Assembly: GCF_003725545.1 (NCBI RefSeq)
Contig: NZ_RJLN01000028.1
Coordinates: 1 to 64,000, forward strand
Length of the DNA stretch: 64,000 nucleotides
Direction of reading: 5' to 3'
DNA from: Micromonospora solifontis
Lineage (GTDB): Bacteria; Actinomycetota; Actinomycetes; Mycobacteriales; Micromonosporaceae
Of the stretch, positions 29,237 to 36,866 are shown one piece after another (the first letter of the stretch is position 1; the number at the start of each line of letters is the position of its first letter). The position numbers and the translations under genes were made by a program. Under the pieces are notes generated by a model. It was not told the origin of the DNA, ran no database searches, and saw nothing but the letters and a program-made list of their open reading frames with translations.

Positions 29237-29646
29237 CCACCCTCGCGGGTGACGGCGGGGCCGTCACCCGCCTCGGCTCGGGCGGCCCCTGGGAGGCCGT
29301 GTACGGCTACTCGCGGGTGGTCCGGGTCGGGCCCCTGGCGATGACCGCCGGCTGCACCTCCACGGTCGACGGGCGGGTGGCGCACGTCGGGGACGCGGCG
29401 GCGCAGACCGCCCAGGCGCTGCGGATCGGCCTCGACGCGCTCGCCGAGGTGGGTGCGGAGCCGGCCGACGTGATCCGGACCCGGATGTACGTGACCGACC
29501 GGATGTACGCCGACGAGGTGGGCCGGGCGCACAACGCGGTGTTCGGCGCGGTCCGCCCGGTGGCGACCATGGTGGTGGTGGCCGGCCTGCTCGACCCCGA
29601 CCACCTGGTGGAGGTCGAGTTGGAGGCGTGGCTCCCCGAGCGCTGA
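29233..29646 (+). CDS. RidA/YjgF family protein
   Basis: A 137-aa member of the RidA family, which hydrolyses reactive enamine/imine intermediates from PLP enzymes. The core shows [24 protein letters not shown] with Arg84 and the closing [14 protein letters not shown] start overlapping the hisA stop (GTGA). Placement at the end of the his run, after PLP enzyme HisC, suits a damage-control role. The exact subgroup is uncertain. Confidence 0.87.
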   Translation: MTTLAGDGGAVTRLGSGGPWEAVYGYSRVVRVGPLAMTAGCTSTVDGRVAHVGDAAAQTAQALRIGLDALAEVGAEPADVIRTRMYVTDRMYADEVGRAHNAVFGAVRPVATMVVVAGLLDPDHLVEVELEAWLPER

Positions 29647-29692
29647 CCCGCGTTCCGGAGCGTGTGGGTGGTCACGCCACGGAGCAGATAGA

Positions 29693-29721
29693 TTGTGCAC
29701 AACTTAATTGGGCGCTACGGT
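29693..29721 (+). promoter_or_regulatory. ohrR promoter and palindromic operator
   Basis: A -35-like TTGTGC (29693-29698) and a -10 TACGGT (29716-29721) are 17 nt apart, and GTG 29728 follows 6 nt later. The perfect palindrome TTGTGCACAA (29693-29702), followed by CTTAATTG, overlaps the -35. It is a likely OhrR self-repression site. Confidence 0.6.
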
Positions 29722-29727
29722 TCAGGA

Positions 29728-30174
29728 GTGACCGATGACCTGGTGCTGCGCCGGCAGGTGTGCTTCGCCCTCTACGCGGCGTCGCGCGCCCTCACCGACG
29801 TCTACCGGCCCATCCTCGACGAGCACGGCCTGACCTACCCGCAGTACCTGGTGCTGCTGGTGCTCTGGGAGCGCGGCGACGACGCACCCACCGTCTCCGA
29901 GCTCGGCGCCCGGCTCCGGCTCGACTCCGGCACGCTCTCCCCGCTGCTCAAGCGGCTGGAGGCGGCCGGCTTCGTGCGGCGTACCCGCGCCGCCCGGGAC
30001 GAGCGCCGGGTCGAGGTGGGCCTCACCGCACAGGGCCGGGCCCTGCGGGAGCGGATGGACGAGGTGCCGCTGCGGGTGGCCCGCGCCACCGGCCTCACCG
30101 AGGCCGAGCTGGTCGCCCTGCGCGACACCCTCACCCGGGTCACCGAGACGATCCACCGACAGAAGGAGCAGTGA
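29728..30174 (+). CDS. ohrR: Organic-peroxide-sensing MarR regulator OhrR
   Basis: A MarR-family repressor of ohr that is inactivated when organic peroxide oxidises a reactive Cys. It is 148 aa. Cys12 in [11 protein letters not shown] matches the one-Cys sensor of OhrR, and [13 protein letters not shown] carries the conserved Tyr partners. The winged helix-turn-helix covers about residues 45-95 ([24 protein letters not shown]). The GTG at 29728 is chosen from the promoter spacing and the typical N-terminus; a GTG at 29695 lies in the operator. ohr follows immediately. Confidence 0.92.
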   Translation: MTDDLVLRRQVCFALYAASRALTDVYRPILDEHGLTYPQYLVLLVLWERGDDAPTVSELGARLRLDSGTLSPLLKRLEAAGFVRRTRAARDERRVEVGLTAQGRALRERMDEVPLRVARATGLTEAELVALRDTLTRVTETIHRQKEQ

Positions 30175-30179
30175 CCCCC

Positions 30180-30605
30180 ATGCAGGTGCTCTACACCGCG
30201 TCCGCGCGGGCCACCGGGGACGGCCGGGACGGCCACGTCCGCACCTCGGACGGCACCCTCGACCTGGACCTGGCCATCCCGAAGGAGATGGGTGGCGCCG
30301 GCGCCGCGGCCAACCCGGAGCAGCTCTTCGCCGCCGGCTACGCGGCCTGCTTCCACTCCGCGCTGCGGCTGGTCGCCCGCCGGGCGAAGGCCGACGTCTC
30401 CGGCTCGGTCGTCGAGGCCGAGGTGGGCATCGGCCCGGACGGCACCGGCGGCTTCGGCCTGACCGTCACCCTGGTGGTGGACCTGCCCGCCGTCGAGCGG
30501 ACCGCCGCCGAGCAGCTCGTCGAGGCAGCCCACCAGGTCTGCCCGTACTCCAACGCGACCCGGCGCAACATCGAGGTCGCGCTCACCGTCCGGGAGGCGC
30601 AGTGA
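30180..30605 (+). CDS. ohr: Organic hydroperoxide resistance protein Ohr
   Basis: A thiol peroxidase reducing organic hydroperoxides. It is 141 aa. The catalytic Cys57 lies in AACFHSAL and the resolving Cys121 in CPYSNATRRN, the Ohr (not OsmC) pattern. The ATG at 30180 has AAGGAG 11 nt upstream; a GTG at 30171 overlapping the ohrR stop is an alternative. Co-transcribed with ohrR; its stop overlaps the next gene. Confidence 0.95.
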   Translation: MQVLYTASARATGDGRDGHVRTSDGTLDLDLAIPKEMGGAGAAANPEQLFAAGYAACFHSALRLVARRAKADVSGSVVEAEVGIGPDGTGGFGLTVTLVVDLPAVERTAAEQLVEAAHQVCPYSNATRRNIEVALTVREAQ

Positions 30606-31600
30606 CCGTCAATCGTGAGATCCACCTGGCCTCCCGCCCGCAGGGCTGGCCGACCGCGGACAACTTCCGCCTGGTCACCACCGACGTGCCCACCCCGGGG
30701 CCGGGCCAGATCGTGGTCCGCAACCGGTTCATCTCGGTCGACCCGTACATGCGGGGCCGGATGAACGACGTGAAGTCGTACGTGCCGCCGTTCCAGCTCG
30801 ACGCCCCGCTCGACGGCGGCGCGGTCGGCGAGGTGGTGGCGAGCGAGGCGGACGGCTTCAAGCCCGGCGACACGGTCCTGCACGGCCTCGGCTGGCGCGA
30901 GTACGCGCTGGTGGACGCCAAGGGGGCCCGTACGGTCGACCCGAACCTGGCGCCGGTGAGCGCGTACCTGAGCGTGCTCGGCATGACCGGGCTCACCGCG
31001 TACGCCGGCCTGCTGGACGTGGCGGCCATGAAGTCGGGCGAGACGGTCTTCGTCTCCGGCGCGGCCGGCGCGGTGGGCAGCATGGTCGGCCAGATCGCCA
31101 AGCTGCGCGGCGCGGCCCGGGTGGTGGGCAGCGCCGGGTCCGCCGCCAAGGTCGAGCGGCTCCGCGCCCTCGGCTTCGACGCCGCCTTCGACTACCACGA
31201 CGGCCCGGTGCGGGACGCGCTGAAGGCGGCCGCCCCGGACGGGATCGACGTGTACTTCGACAACGTCGGCGGCGAGCACCTGGAGGCCGCCATCGGCGCG
31301 ATGAACCTGCACGGCCGGGCCGCCATCTGCGGCATGATCGCGCAGTACAACGCCACCGAGCCGCCGGCCGCGCCGCGCAATCTGGCGCTGCTGATCGGCA
31401 AGCGGCTCACCCTGCGCGGTTTCCTGGTCGGCGACCACGGCCACCTGCGCGAGCAGTTCGTCCAGGAGATGGCCGGCTGGCTGCGCGACGGGAAGCTCTC
31501 GTACGACGAGACGGTGGTCGACGGCATCGAGAACGCCCCGGAGGCGTTCCTCGGCATGCTGCGCGGCGAGAACCTGGGCAAGATGCTCGTCCGGGTGTGA
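30602..31600 (+). CDS. Zinc-independent MDR NADPH:enone oxidoreductase
   Basis: A medium-chain dehydrogenase/reductase lacking zinc ligands, of the leukotriene/CurA-like alkenal reductase group, 332 aa. The catalytic domain begins VNREIHLASRPQGWP, with SVDPYMRGRM as family signature. The NADPH-binding Rossmann motif is SGAAGAVGSMVGQIAK near residue 155. GTG start overlapping the ohr stop, so it belongs to the peroxide-defence operon and may clear reactive enals from lipid peroxidation. Substrate is inferred. Confidence 0.87.
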   Translation: MTVNREIHLASRPQGWPTADNFRLVTTDVPTPGPGQIVVRNRFISVDPYMRGRMNDVKSYVPPFQLDAPLDGGAVGEVVASEADGFKPGDTVLHGLGWREYALVDAKGARTVDPNLAPVSAYLSVLGMTGLTAYAGLLDVAAMKSGETVFVSGAAGAVGSMVGQIAKLRGAARVVGSAGSAAKVERLRALGFDAAFDYHDGPVRDALKAAAPDGIDVYFDNVGGEHLEAAIGAMNLHGRAAICGMIAQYNATEPPAAPRNLALLIGKRLTLRGFLVGDHGHLREQFVQEMAGWLRDGKLSYDETVVDGIENAPEAFLGMLRGENLGKMLVRV

Positions 31601-31614
31601 CCCCGGACACCGTT

Positions 31615-31646
31615 CCCGGCGGCCGGCCCTCGGGCCGGCCGCCGGG
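31615..31646 (+). terminator. GC-rich stem-loop before hisF
   Basis: A perfect 15-bp stem (31615-31629 with 31632-31646) with a 2-nt loop, 14 bp after the reductase stop. No U-tract. Probable transcription end of the ohrR operon, isolating hisF with its own promoter. Confidence 0.6.
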
Positions 31647-31660
31647 CCCGCCGGGTTGGA

Positions 31661-31666
31661 TAGGCT
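31661..31666 (+). promoter_or_regulatory. Probable -10 box of hisF
   Basis: TAGGCT lies 6 nt upstream of the hisF ATG, so a leaderless hisF transcript is expected. Confidence 0.55.
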
Positions 31667-31672
31667 CGCGGC

Positions 31673-32440
31673 ATGACGGTGGCGGTACGGGTGATCCCGT
31701 GTCTGGACGTGGACGCCGGGCGGGTGGTCAAGGGGGTCAACTTCCTCGACCTGCGCGACGCCGGTGACCCGGTCGAGCTGGCCGCGGCGTACGACCGGGC
31801 CGGCGCGGACGAGCTGACCTTCCTCGACGTCACCGCCTCCGTCAGCGACCGGGGGACCATGCTCGACGTGGTCCGCCGCACCGCGGAGTCGGTCTTCATC
31901 CCGCTCACCGTCGGTGGCGGCGTCCGCCAGGTGGCCGACGTCGACACGCTGCTGCGGGCCGGCGCGGACAAGGTCGGGGTGAACACGGCCGCGATCGCCC
32001 GCCCCGAGCTGATCGCCGAGATCGCCGACCGGTTCGGCCGTCAGGTGCTGGTCCTCTCCCTGGATGTGCGGCGGGCCCCGGCCGGCGCCACGCCCAGCGG
32101 CTTCGAGGTGACCACCCACGGCGGGCGCCGGGGCACCGGCCTCGACGCGGTGGAGTGGGCGGCACGCGGCGCCGAGCTGGGCGCGGGGGAGATCCTGCTC
32201 AACTCCATGGACGCCGACGGCACCAAGACCGGCTTCGACCTGCCGTTGATCGAGGCCGTCCGGCGGGTCGTGGACGTGCCTGTGATCGCCAGCGGCGGCG
32301 CCGGCGAGGTGGCGCACTTCCCGCCGGCCATCGGCGCGGGCGCCGACGCGGTGCTCGCGGCCAGCGTGTTCCACTTCGGTGAGCTGACCGTCGGCGAGGT
32401 CAAGGACGCCCTGCGCGGCGCCGGTCACCCGGTCCGCTGA
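31673..32440 (+). CDS. hisF: Imidazole glycerol phosphate synthase, cyclase subunit HisF
   Basis: A (beta/alpha)8-barrel that uses ammonia from HisH to cyclise PRFAR to IGP and AICAR. It is 255 aa. Catalytic Asp12 (IPCLDVD) and Asp131 (LSLDV) are present, with phosphate loops GGGVR and SGGAGE. It is separated from the other his genes by the ohrR-ohr-reductase unit, and its own leaderless promoter compensates. Confidence 0.96.
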   Translation: MTVAVRVIPCLDVDAGRVVKGVNFLDLRDAGDPVELAAAYDRAGADELTFLDVTASVSDRGTMLDVVRRTAESVFIPLTVGGGVRQVADVDTLLRAGADKVGVNTAAIARPELIAEIADRFGRQVLVLSLDVRRAPAGATPSGFEVTTHGGRRGTGLDAVEWAARGAELGAGEILLNSMDADGTKTGFDLPLIEAVRRVVDVPVIASGGAGEVAHFPPAIGAGADAVLAASVFHFGELTVGEVKDALRGAGHPVR

Positions 32441-32479
32441 CCCGACCCCTGCTCGCTCCCGCCCCGGGGGGCCGGCGGG

Positions 32480-32941
32480 TCAGGGGCGGCCGGAGTGGCC
32501 CTCGGGGGCGCGGCGCGGCATGGGGATCGAGCGGACCACGTACTCCTGCACCGCGGCGGCGTGGTCGTCCTCGGCCAGGCTCCAGTCGGACTCACCGGGC
32601 ACGTGCTGCCGGCTGAGCACGCCCTGCAGGGTTTCCACCATGGTCCCCACCCCGGCGCTGGGCCGGCTACGCCAGAGCCGCTCGCCGTCCGGTGTGATCC
32701 GGAACCAGCCGTCGGAGACGCTGACCAGGCCGGCGCCGACCAGCCGGCGGACCGCCGTCTCCAGCTCCTGCCGCTCCGGAATGGCCCGGTTGAGGTGGTC
32801 GGCGGTGGAGAGGACGTCGGCCAGGCGTACGCCCTCCGGCCGGCGCGTGGAGGCCGACCGGCGGTGCCGGCCGGCACCGCTGGCGATCACCAGCGAGACG
32901 AAGATCCAGGCGTCGGTCCAGCGCCATCCGTTCTCCCCCAT
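32480..32941 (-). CDS. Hypothetical protein with a winged-helix-like segment
   Basis: A 153-aa protein with no clear family. Its N-terminus, WRWTDAWIFVSLVIASG, is hydrophobic and could be a short membrane helix. Residues about 38-90 look like a winged-helix fold (LADVLSTADHLNRAIPERQELETAVRRLVGAGLVSVSDGWFRIT). Converges on hisF with 39 bp between. No strong ribosome site is visible before the ATG, so the start is uncertain. Confidence 0.6.
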   Translation of the reverse strand: MGENGWRWTDAWIFVSLVIASGAGRHRRSASTRRPEGVRLADVLSTADHLNRAIPERQELETAVRRLVGAGLVSVSDGWFRITPDGERLWRSRPSAGVGTMVETLQGVLSRQHVPGESDWSLAEDDHAAAVQEYVVRSIPMPRRAPEGHSGRP

Positions 32942-33125
32942 GCAGGAATGATGCCCGGCGTCGACCGTGGAGAAAACACCCGGTTTCGCCCCAGGCCGTC
33001 GTCGCAGCTCAGCGCGGTGCGGCCCGTCCCATCCCGTGGCGGTGGGCTGCCCCGACGGTGACGCTGCGTGCCGGAAGACCGCTGTCGGCGGCGGATCCCC
33101 TCGACGAGGGTGGAGTCCTGAGCGG

Positions 33126-33196
33126 CTACGAACTTGATGACGTGGATGACTCGGCGTGGAGTTGATCGCGATCCGTTCACGTCATCAAGTTCGTAG
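33126..33196. repeat. 19-bp perfect inverted repeat with 33-nt spacer
   Basis: CTACGAACTTGATGACGTG (33126-33144) and its exact complement (33178-33196) flank 33 nt. It lies in the 304-bp gene-free stretch 32942-33245, between the small hypothetical gene and the end of the YczE gene, both on the minus strand. It could be a terminator for the YczE gene or a decayed mobile-element end. Nothing else was recognised in this gap. Confidence 0.85.
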
Positions 33197-33245
33197 TGTG
33201 CCGCAAGTCCGGTGGGAGTTGCTCGGGCCAGCGGGGGAGCCCTGG

Positions 33246-33908
33246 TCAGGCGGCCTCGCCGGTCGGGCGCGGGACACCGGCCACGATCGGCTCGGCCGGC
33301 CGCGCCGGCACCGCGAAGAGCGGGATGAACAGCTGCGCGAGCGGTCCGATGGCCAGCGCGTACGCGACGGTGCCGACGCCGACGGTGCCGCCGAGCAGCC
33401 AGCCGAGGGCCAGCACCGTCACCTCGATGGCGGTCCGGACCAGCCGGATCGAGCGCCCGGGTCGACGGGCGACGTACCCGGTCATCAGGCCGTCGCGCGG
33501 ACCGGGGCCGAGCGCGGCACCCAGATAGAGGCCGGTGGCGGCGCCGTTGGCGACGATCCCGACCACCAGCAGGCAGACCCGGACCGGCAGCCCGCCCCCG
33601 TCCGGCAGCAGGGCCAGGGTGGCGTCCACCACCAGGCCGATCACCACGACGTTGCTGACCGTGCCGAGACCGGGCCGCTGCCGCAGCGGGATCCAGAGCA
33701 GCAGGACCAGGGCGCCCACGGCGATGGTGACCGTGCCGATGGTGAGCCCGGTCTGCCGGGCCACGCCCTGGTGGAAGACGTCCCACGGGTCGAGGCCCAG
33801 CCCGGACCGGACCATCAGCGCCATGCTGACGCCGTAGAGGGTGAGCCCGGCGTAGAGCTGGGTCAGCCGTCGGGCGGGCCGGTACCAGAGATTGCCAATC
33901 GGTGCCAT
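33246..33908 (-). CDS. YczE/YyaS/YitT-family membrane protein
   Basis: A 220-aa integral membrane protein with about five helices and the family motif LGLDPWDVFHQGVARQTGLTIGTV near residue 40. GPRDGLMTG follows near residue 130. Transport function is suspected for the family but unproven. It is divergent from a MocR-type regulator with 58 bp between; this pairing is common, so the regulator probably controls it. The ATG at 33908 is chosen at the conserved N-terminus. Confidence 0.82.
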   Translation of the reverse strand: MAPIGNLWYRPARRLTQLYAGLTLYGVSMALMVRSGLGLDPWDVFHQGVARQTGLTIGTVTIAVGALVLLLWIPLRQRPGLGTVSNVVVIGLVVDATLALLPDGGGLPVRVCLLVVGIVANGAATGLYLGAALGPGPRDGLMTGYVARRPGRSIRLVRTAIEVTVLALGWLLGGTVGVGTVAYALAIGPLAQLFIPLFAVPARPAEPIVAGVPRPTGEAA

Positions 33909-33923
33909 GCATGCCACTCTAGG

Positions 33924-33951
33924 AGCCAATCTCGACCGGGACAGAGCCAAT
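33924..33951. promoter_or_regulatory. AGCCAAT direct repeats between YczE and MocR genes
   Basis: AGCCAAT occurs at 33924-33930 and 33945-33951, 21 bp apart (two helical turns). An inverted TTGGCT follows at 33994-33999, inside the regulator gene. MocR-type regulators such as PdxR bind direct repeats, so this is a likely operator. Confidence 0.55.
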
Positions 33952-33966
33952 TTAGGAGGGGTGGCC

Positions 33967-35424
33967 ATGACGAGCCAGGTACGTGGCGTCCAATTGGCTC
34001 GGCTCCTCGGTCAGTGGCACGCCCTCCCCGGCCGCCGGCGCAGCCCCGACTACGCCGCGCTCGCCGGCGCGGTCCGCGGCCTGCTCGCCGACGGGCGGCT
34101 GCCGCTCGGCGTACGCCTGCCGGCCGAGCGGGAGCTGGCGGAGGCGTTGCGGATCAGCCGGACCACGGTCACCGCCGCCTACCGGGAGCTGCGCGAGACC
34201 GGCCACCTGGCCAGCCGGCGGGGCGCCGGCAGTTGGACCATGCTCCCGGGCACCCACCGGGTGGCCAGCACCGGCCTCTGGACCCCGCTGGACGACCGGG
34301 ACATGATCGACCTCGGGGTGGCCGCGCTCGCCGCACCACCGCAGCTGGTGCCGGCGGCCCGGGCGGCCACCGAGGACCTGCCGCGCTACCTGGGCGGGGC
34401 CGGATACCACCCGACCGGCATCATCGAGCTGCGCGAGGCGGTGGCCCGCTCGTACACCGAGCGCGGCCTGCCGACCAGTCCGGAACAGATCATGGTCACC
34501 AGCGGCACCCAGCACGCGTTGGACCTGGTGCTGCGGCTGGCCCTGTCGCCGGGCGGCGGGGTGTTGGTCGAGTCGCCCACGTACCCCAACGCGCTCGCCG
34601 CGCTGGCCGCCCGCCGGGCCCGGATCACCACCCACGGCCTCGCCGCCGACGGCGTGGGCTGGGACGCGGACCTGCTGCTGGGCAGCATCCGGCAGGGCCG
34701 GCCCAAGCTGGCGTACCTGATCCCGGAGTTCCAGAACCCCACCGGCCACCTGATGGCGGCCGAGCTGCGCGAGCGGCTGGTCGGCGCCGCCCACGCGGCC
34801 GGCACCGACCTGGTCATCGACGAGTCCTTCGTGGACCTGCCGCTGGACGGCACCGAGCTGCCGCCGCCGGTCGCGACCTTCGACCGGCACTCCCGGGTGA
34901 TCAGCATCGGCGGGATGAGCAAGCCGTACTGGGGTGGGTTGCGGATCGGCTGGGTGCGCGCGTCCGCGCCGCAGGTGCAGCGGCTGGCCGCCGCCCGGGT
35001 GGGCGTCGACATGGCCAGCCCGGTGCTGGACCAGCTCGTCGCGGTGCACCTGCTCGCCGACGCGCCGGCCATCGTGGCGGCCCGTCGCACGCAGCTCGCC
35101 GCTCAGCGGGACGCCCTGGTCGGCGCCCTGGCCGAGCGGCTGCCGGACTGGCGGGTCACCGCGCCGCGCGGCGGCGTCACGCTCTGGGCGGAGCTGGACG
35201 GCCCGGTCTCCAGCGCCCTCGCGCGGGCCGCCGAGGAGGTCGGCGTACGCCTGGCGCCCGGACCCCGGTTCGGCCTGGACGGCACCCTGGAGCGGTTCCT
35301 CCGACTGCCCTTCACCCTGCCCGCCGCGGACCTGGTGGAAGCCGTCGGGCGCCTCGCCGCCGTCCGCTACGACCTGGACCGGGCCGGTCGCCCGCAGTGG
35401 CGGGAGCCGTCGGTCATCGCCTGA
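33967..35424 (+). CDS. MocR/PdxR-type GntR regulator with aminotransferase domain
   Basis: A 485-aa fusion of a GntR winged helix-turn-helix (about residues 30-100, RLPAERELAEALRISRTTVTAAYREL) and a fold-type I aminotransferase-like domain (about 115-480). PLP would bind Lys319 in GGMSKPYWGGLRIGW. Such proteins sense PLP or an amino acid-PLP adduct and control a divergent gene, here the YczE-type membrane protein. GGAGGGG precedes the ATG at 33967; earlier in-frame starts overlap the operator. Confidence 0.9.
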   Translation: MTSQVRGVQLARLLGQWHALPGRRRSPDYAALAGAVRGLLADGRLPLGVRLPAERELAEALRISRTTVTAAYRELRETGHLASRRGAGSWTMLPGTHRVASTGLWTPLDDRDMIDLGVAALAAPPQLVPAARAATEDLPRYLGGAGYHPTGIIELREAVARSYTERGLPTSPEQIMVTSGTQHALDLVLRLALSPGGGVLVESPTYPNALAALAARRARITTHGLAADGVGWDADLLLGSIRQGRPKLAYLIPEFQNPTGHLMAAELRERLVGAAHAAGTDLVIDESFVDLPLDGTELPPPVATFDRHSRVISIGGMSKPYWGGLRIGWVRASAPQVQRLAAARVGVDMASPVLDQLVAVHLLADAPAIVAARRTQLAAQRDALVGALAERLPDWRVTAPRGGVTLWAELDGPVSSALARAAEEVGVRLAPGPRFGLDGTLERFLRLPFTLPAADLVEAVGRLAAVRYDLDRAGRPQWREPSVIA

Positions 35425-35474
35425 CCTGCGCCGATCCCCCTCGGGACCGGCCCGGCGGCTGACAGACTGCCCGG

Positions 35475-36788
35475 GTGGGGAACGGTGCCGGGGGCCGCTG
35501 GTCGAACCTGGTCCAGCGCGGCGCGCCGGGCTCCCGGACCACCCGGCTGGAACTCTTCTTCGACCTGGTCTTCGTCTTCGCGTTCATCAACGTCACCAGC
35601 CTGACCGCCACCACGCCCACCCCGCTGAACCTGTACCGCTGTCTGCTGGTGCTGGCGCTGCTCTGGTGGTGCTGGACCGGCTTCGCCCGGGTCGGCAACG
35701 CGGTCCGCACCGATCAGGGCCTGCTGCCGGTGCTCGGCTTCGTCACCGTCGCCGCGATCTTCCTGCTGGTGTTGAGCATCCCCGGGGCGTTCGTCGACCG
35801 TCCGGGCGGGCTGGACGGGCCGCTGGTCTTCGCCGGCTGCTATTTCCTGATCCGGGGCGTCCAGCTCGCCATCTTCATCTCGGTGGAGCGCGGCAACCCG
35901 GCCCGGCGCCGTTCGCTGCTGCCACGGCTGATGGTGCCGATGACCGCCACGGCGCTGCTGGTGGTGGCCGGCACGGTGCCGCAGCGGGTGGCCAGCGGGA
36001 CGCCGGCCGCCCTGCTCCAGCTCGCCCTCTGGACGATGGCACTGCTGGTCGAGTACGTGGCCGGGGTGATCCTGGCCCGGATCTGGTGGGTGGTGGTGTC
36101 GGCCGGGCACTGGGCGGAACGGCACGCGTTGATGGTGCTGATCGCGCTCGGCGAGACGATCATCGCGCTCGGCCTGGGCGCGCGGTTCTTCACCGACCTG
36201 CCGCTGACCCTGCCGGTGGCCGTGGCCGCCGTGCTCGGCATCGTGGTCACCGCCATGCTCTGGTGGGCGTACTTCGACACCCTCGCGTTCGCCCTCGAGC
36301 AGGCGCTGCACCACGCCCGCGACCCGGCCACCCGGCTGCACCTGGCCCGGGACGCGTACACCTTCCTGCACCTGCCGATGATCGCCGGGATCATCTTCTT
36401 CGCCCTCGCCCTCAAGGACCTGCTCGCCGAGGCGGCCGAGCCGGGCAGCCCGCCGTGGGGCGTGCCGCTGGGCGGCTTCTGGATCAGCGTCTTCTACGGC
36501 GGGGTGGCCCTGCACCTGCTCAGCGTCGCCGCCTGCGCGTACCTGGCGCTGCGGACGGTGCGCTGGCCGTTGCTGCTGGCGGTCGTGGTGCTGGTCGGCG
36601 TCGCCCCGCTGGCCGCCCGGCTGCCCGAGTTGGCCGCGCTCGCCGTGCTGGCGGTCCTCACCGTCGCCGCCATCACCGCCGAGACGCTCAGCGAGAACGG
36701 CCGGCGGCGGCAGGTCCGGCAGCTCGCGCTGGAGGAGCAGCTCGACGTCGAGGAGGAGCAGAGCCGGTGGCGCCGGGAGCACCTGTGA
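35475..36788 (+). CDS. ltrA: LtrA-family low-temperature-requirement protein
   Basis: A 437-aa polytopic membrane protein with the LtrA signature RLELFFDLVFVFAFINVT at about residues 24-41. LGETIIALGLG follows near residue 225. Roughly 11-12 helices are visible, with a charged coiled-coil-like tail (about 405-437). In Listeria, LtrA is needed for growth at low temperature; the molecular function is not established. The GTG at 35475 lies 6 nt after CAGACT, a leaderless arrangement. Confidence 0.87.
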   Translation: MGNGAGGRWSNLVQRGAPGSRTTRLELFFDLVFVFAFINVTSLTATTPTPLNLYRCLLVLALLWWCWTGFARVGNAVRTDQGLLPVLGFVTVAAIFLLVLSIPGAFVDRPGGLDGPLVFAGCYFLIRGVQLAIFISVERGNPARRRSLLPRLMVPMTATALLVVAGTVPQRVASGTPAALLQLALWTMALLVEYVAGVILARIWWVVVSAGHWAERHALMVLIALGETIIALGLGARFFTDLPLTLPVAVAAVLGIVVTAMLWWAYFDTLAFALEQALHHARDPATRLHLARDAYTFLHLPMIAGIIFFALALKDLLAEAAEPGSPPWGVPLGGFWISVFYGGVALHLLSVAACAYLALRTVRWPLLLAVVVLVGVAPLAARLPELAALAVLAVLTVAAITAETLSENGRRRQVRQLALEEQLDVEEEQSRWRREHL

Positions 36789-36820
36789 CCGGCAGGGCGG
36801 CCGGCGGTCCGGTACGCGCT

Positions 36821-36856
36821 GGCGGCCGTGCCCCGGGACGGTGGGGCACGGCCGCC
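36821..36856. terminator. Bidirectional stem-loop between convergent genes
   Basis: GGCGGCCGTGCCCC (36821-36834) pairs perfectly with 36843-36856 across an 8-nt loop. It lies between ltrA and the acyl-CoA synthetase gene, which converge. A likely factor-assisted terminator for both strands. Confidence 0.65.
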
Positions 36857-36866
36857 GGGCGGACCG

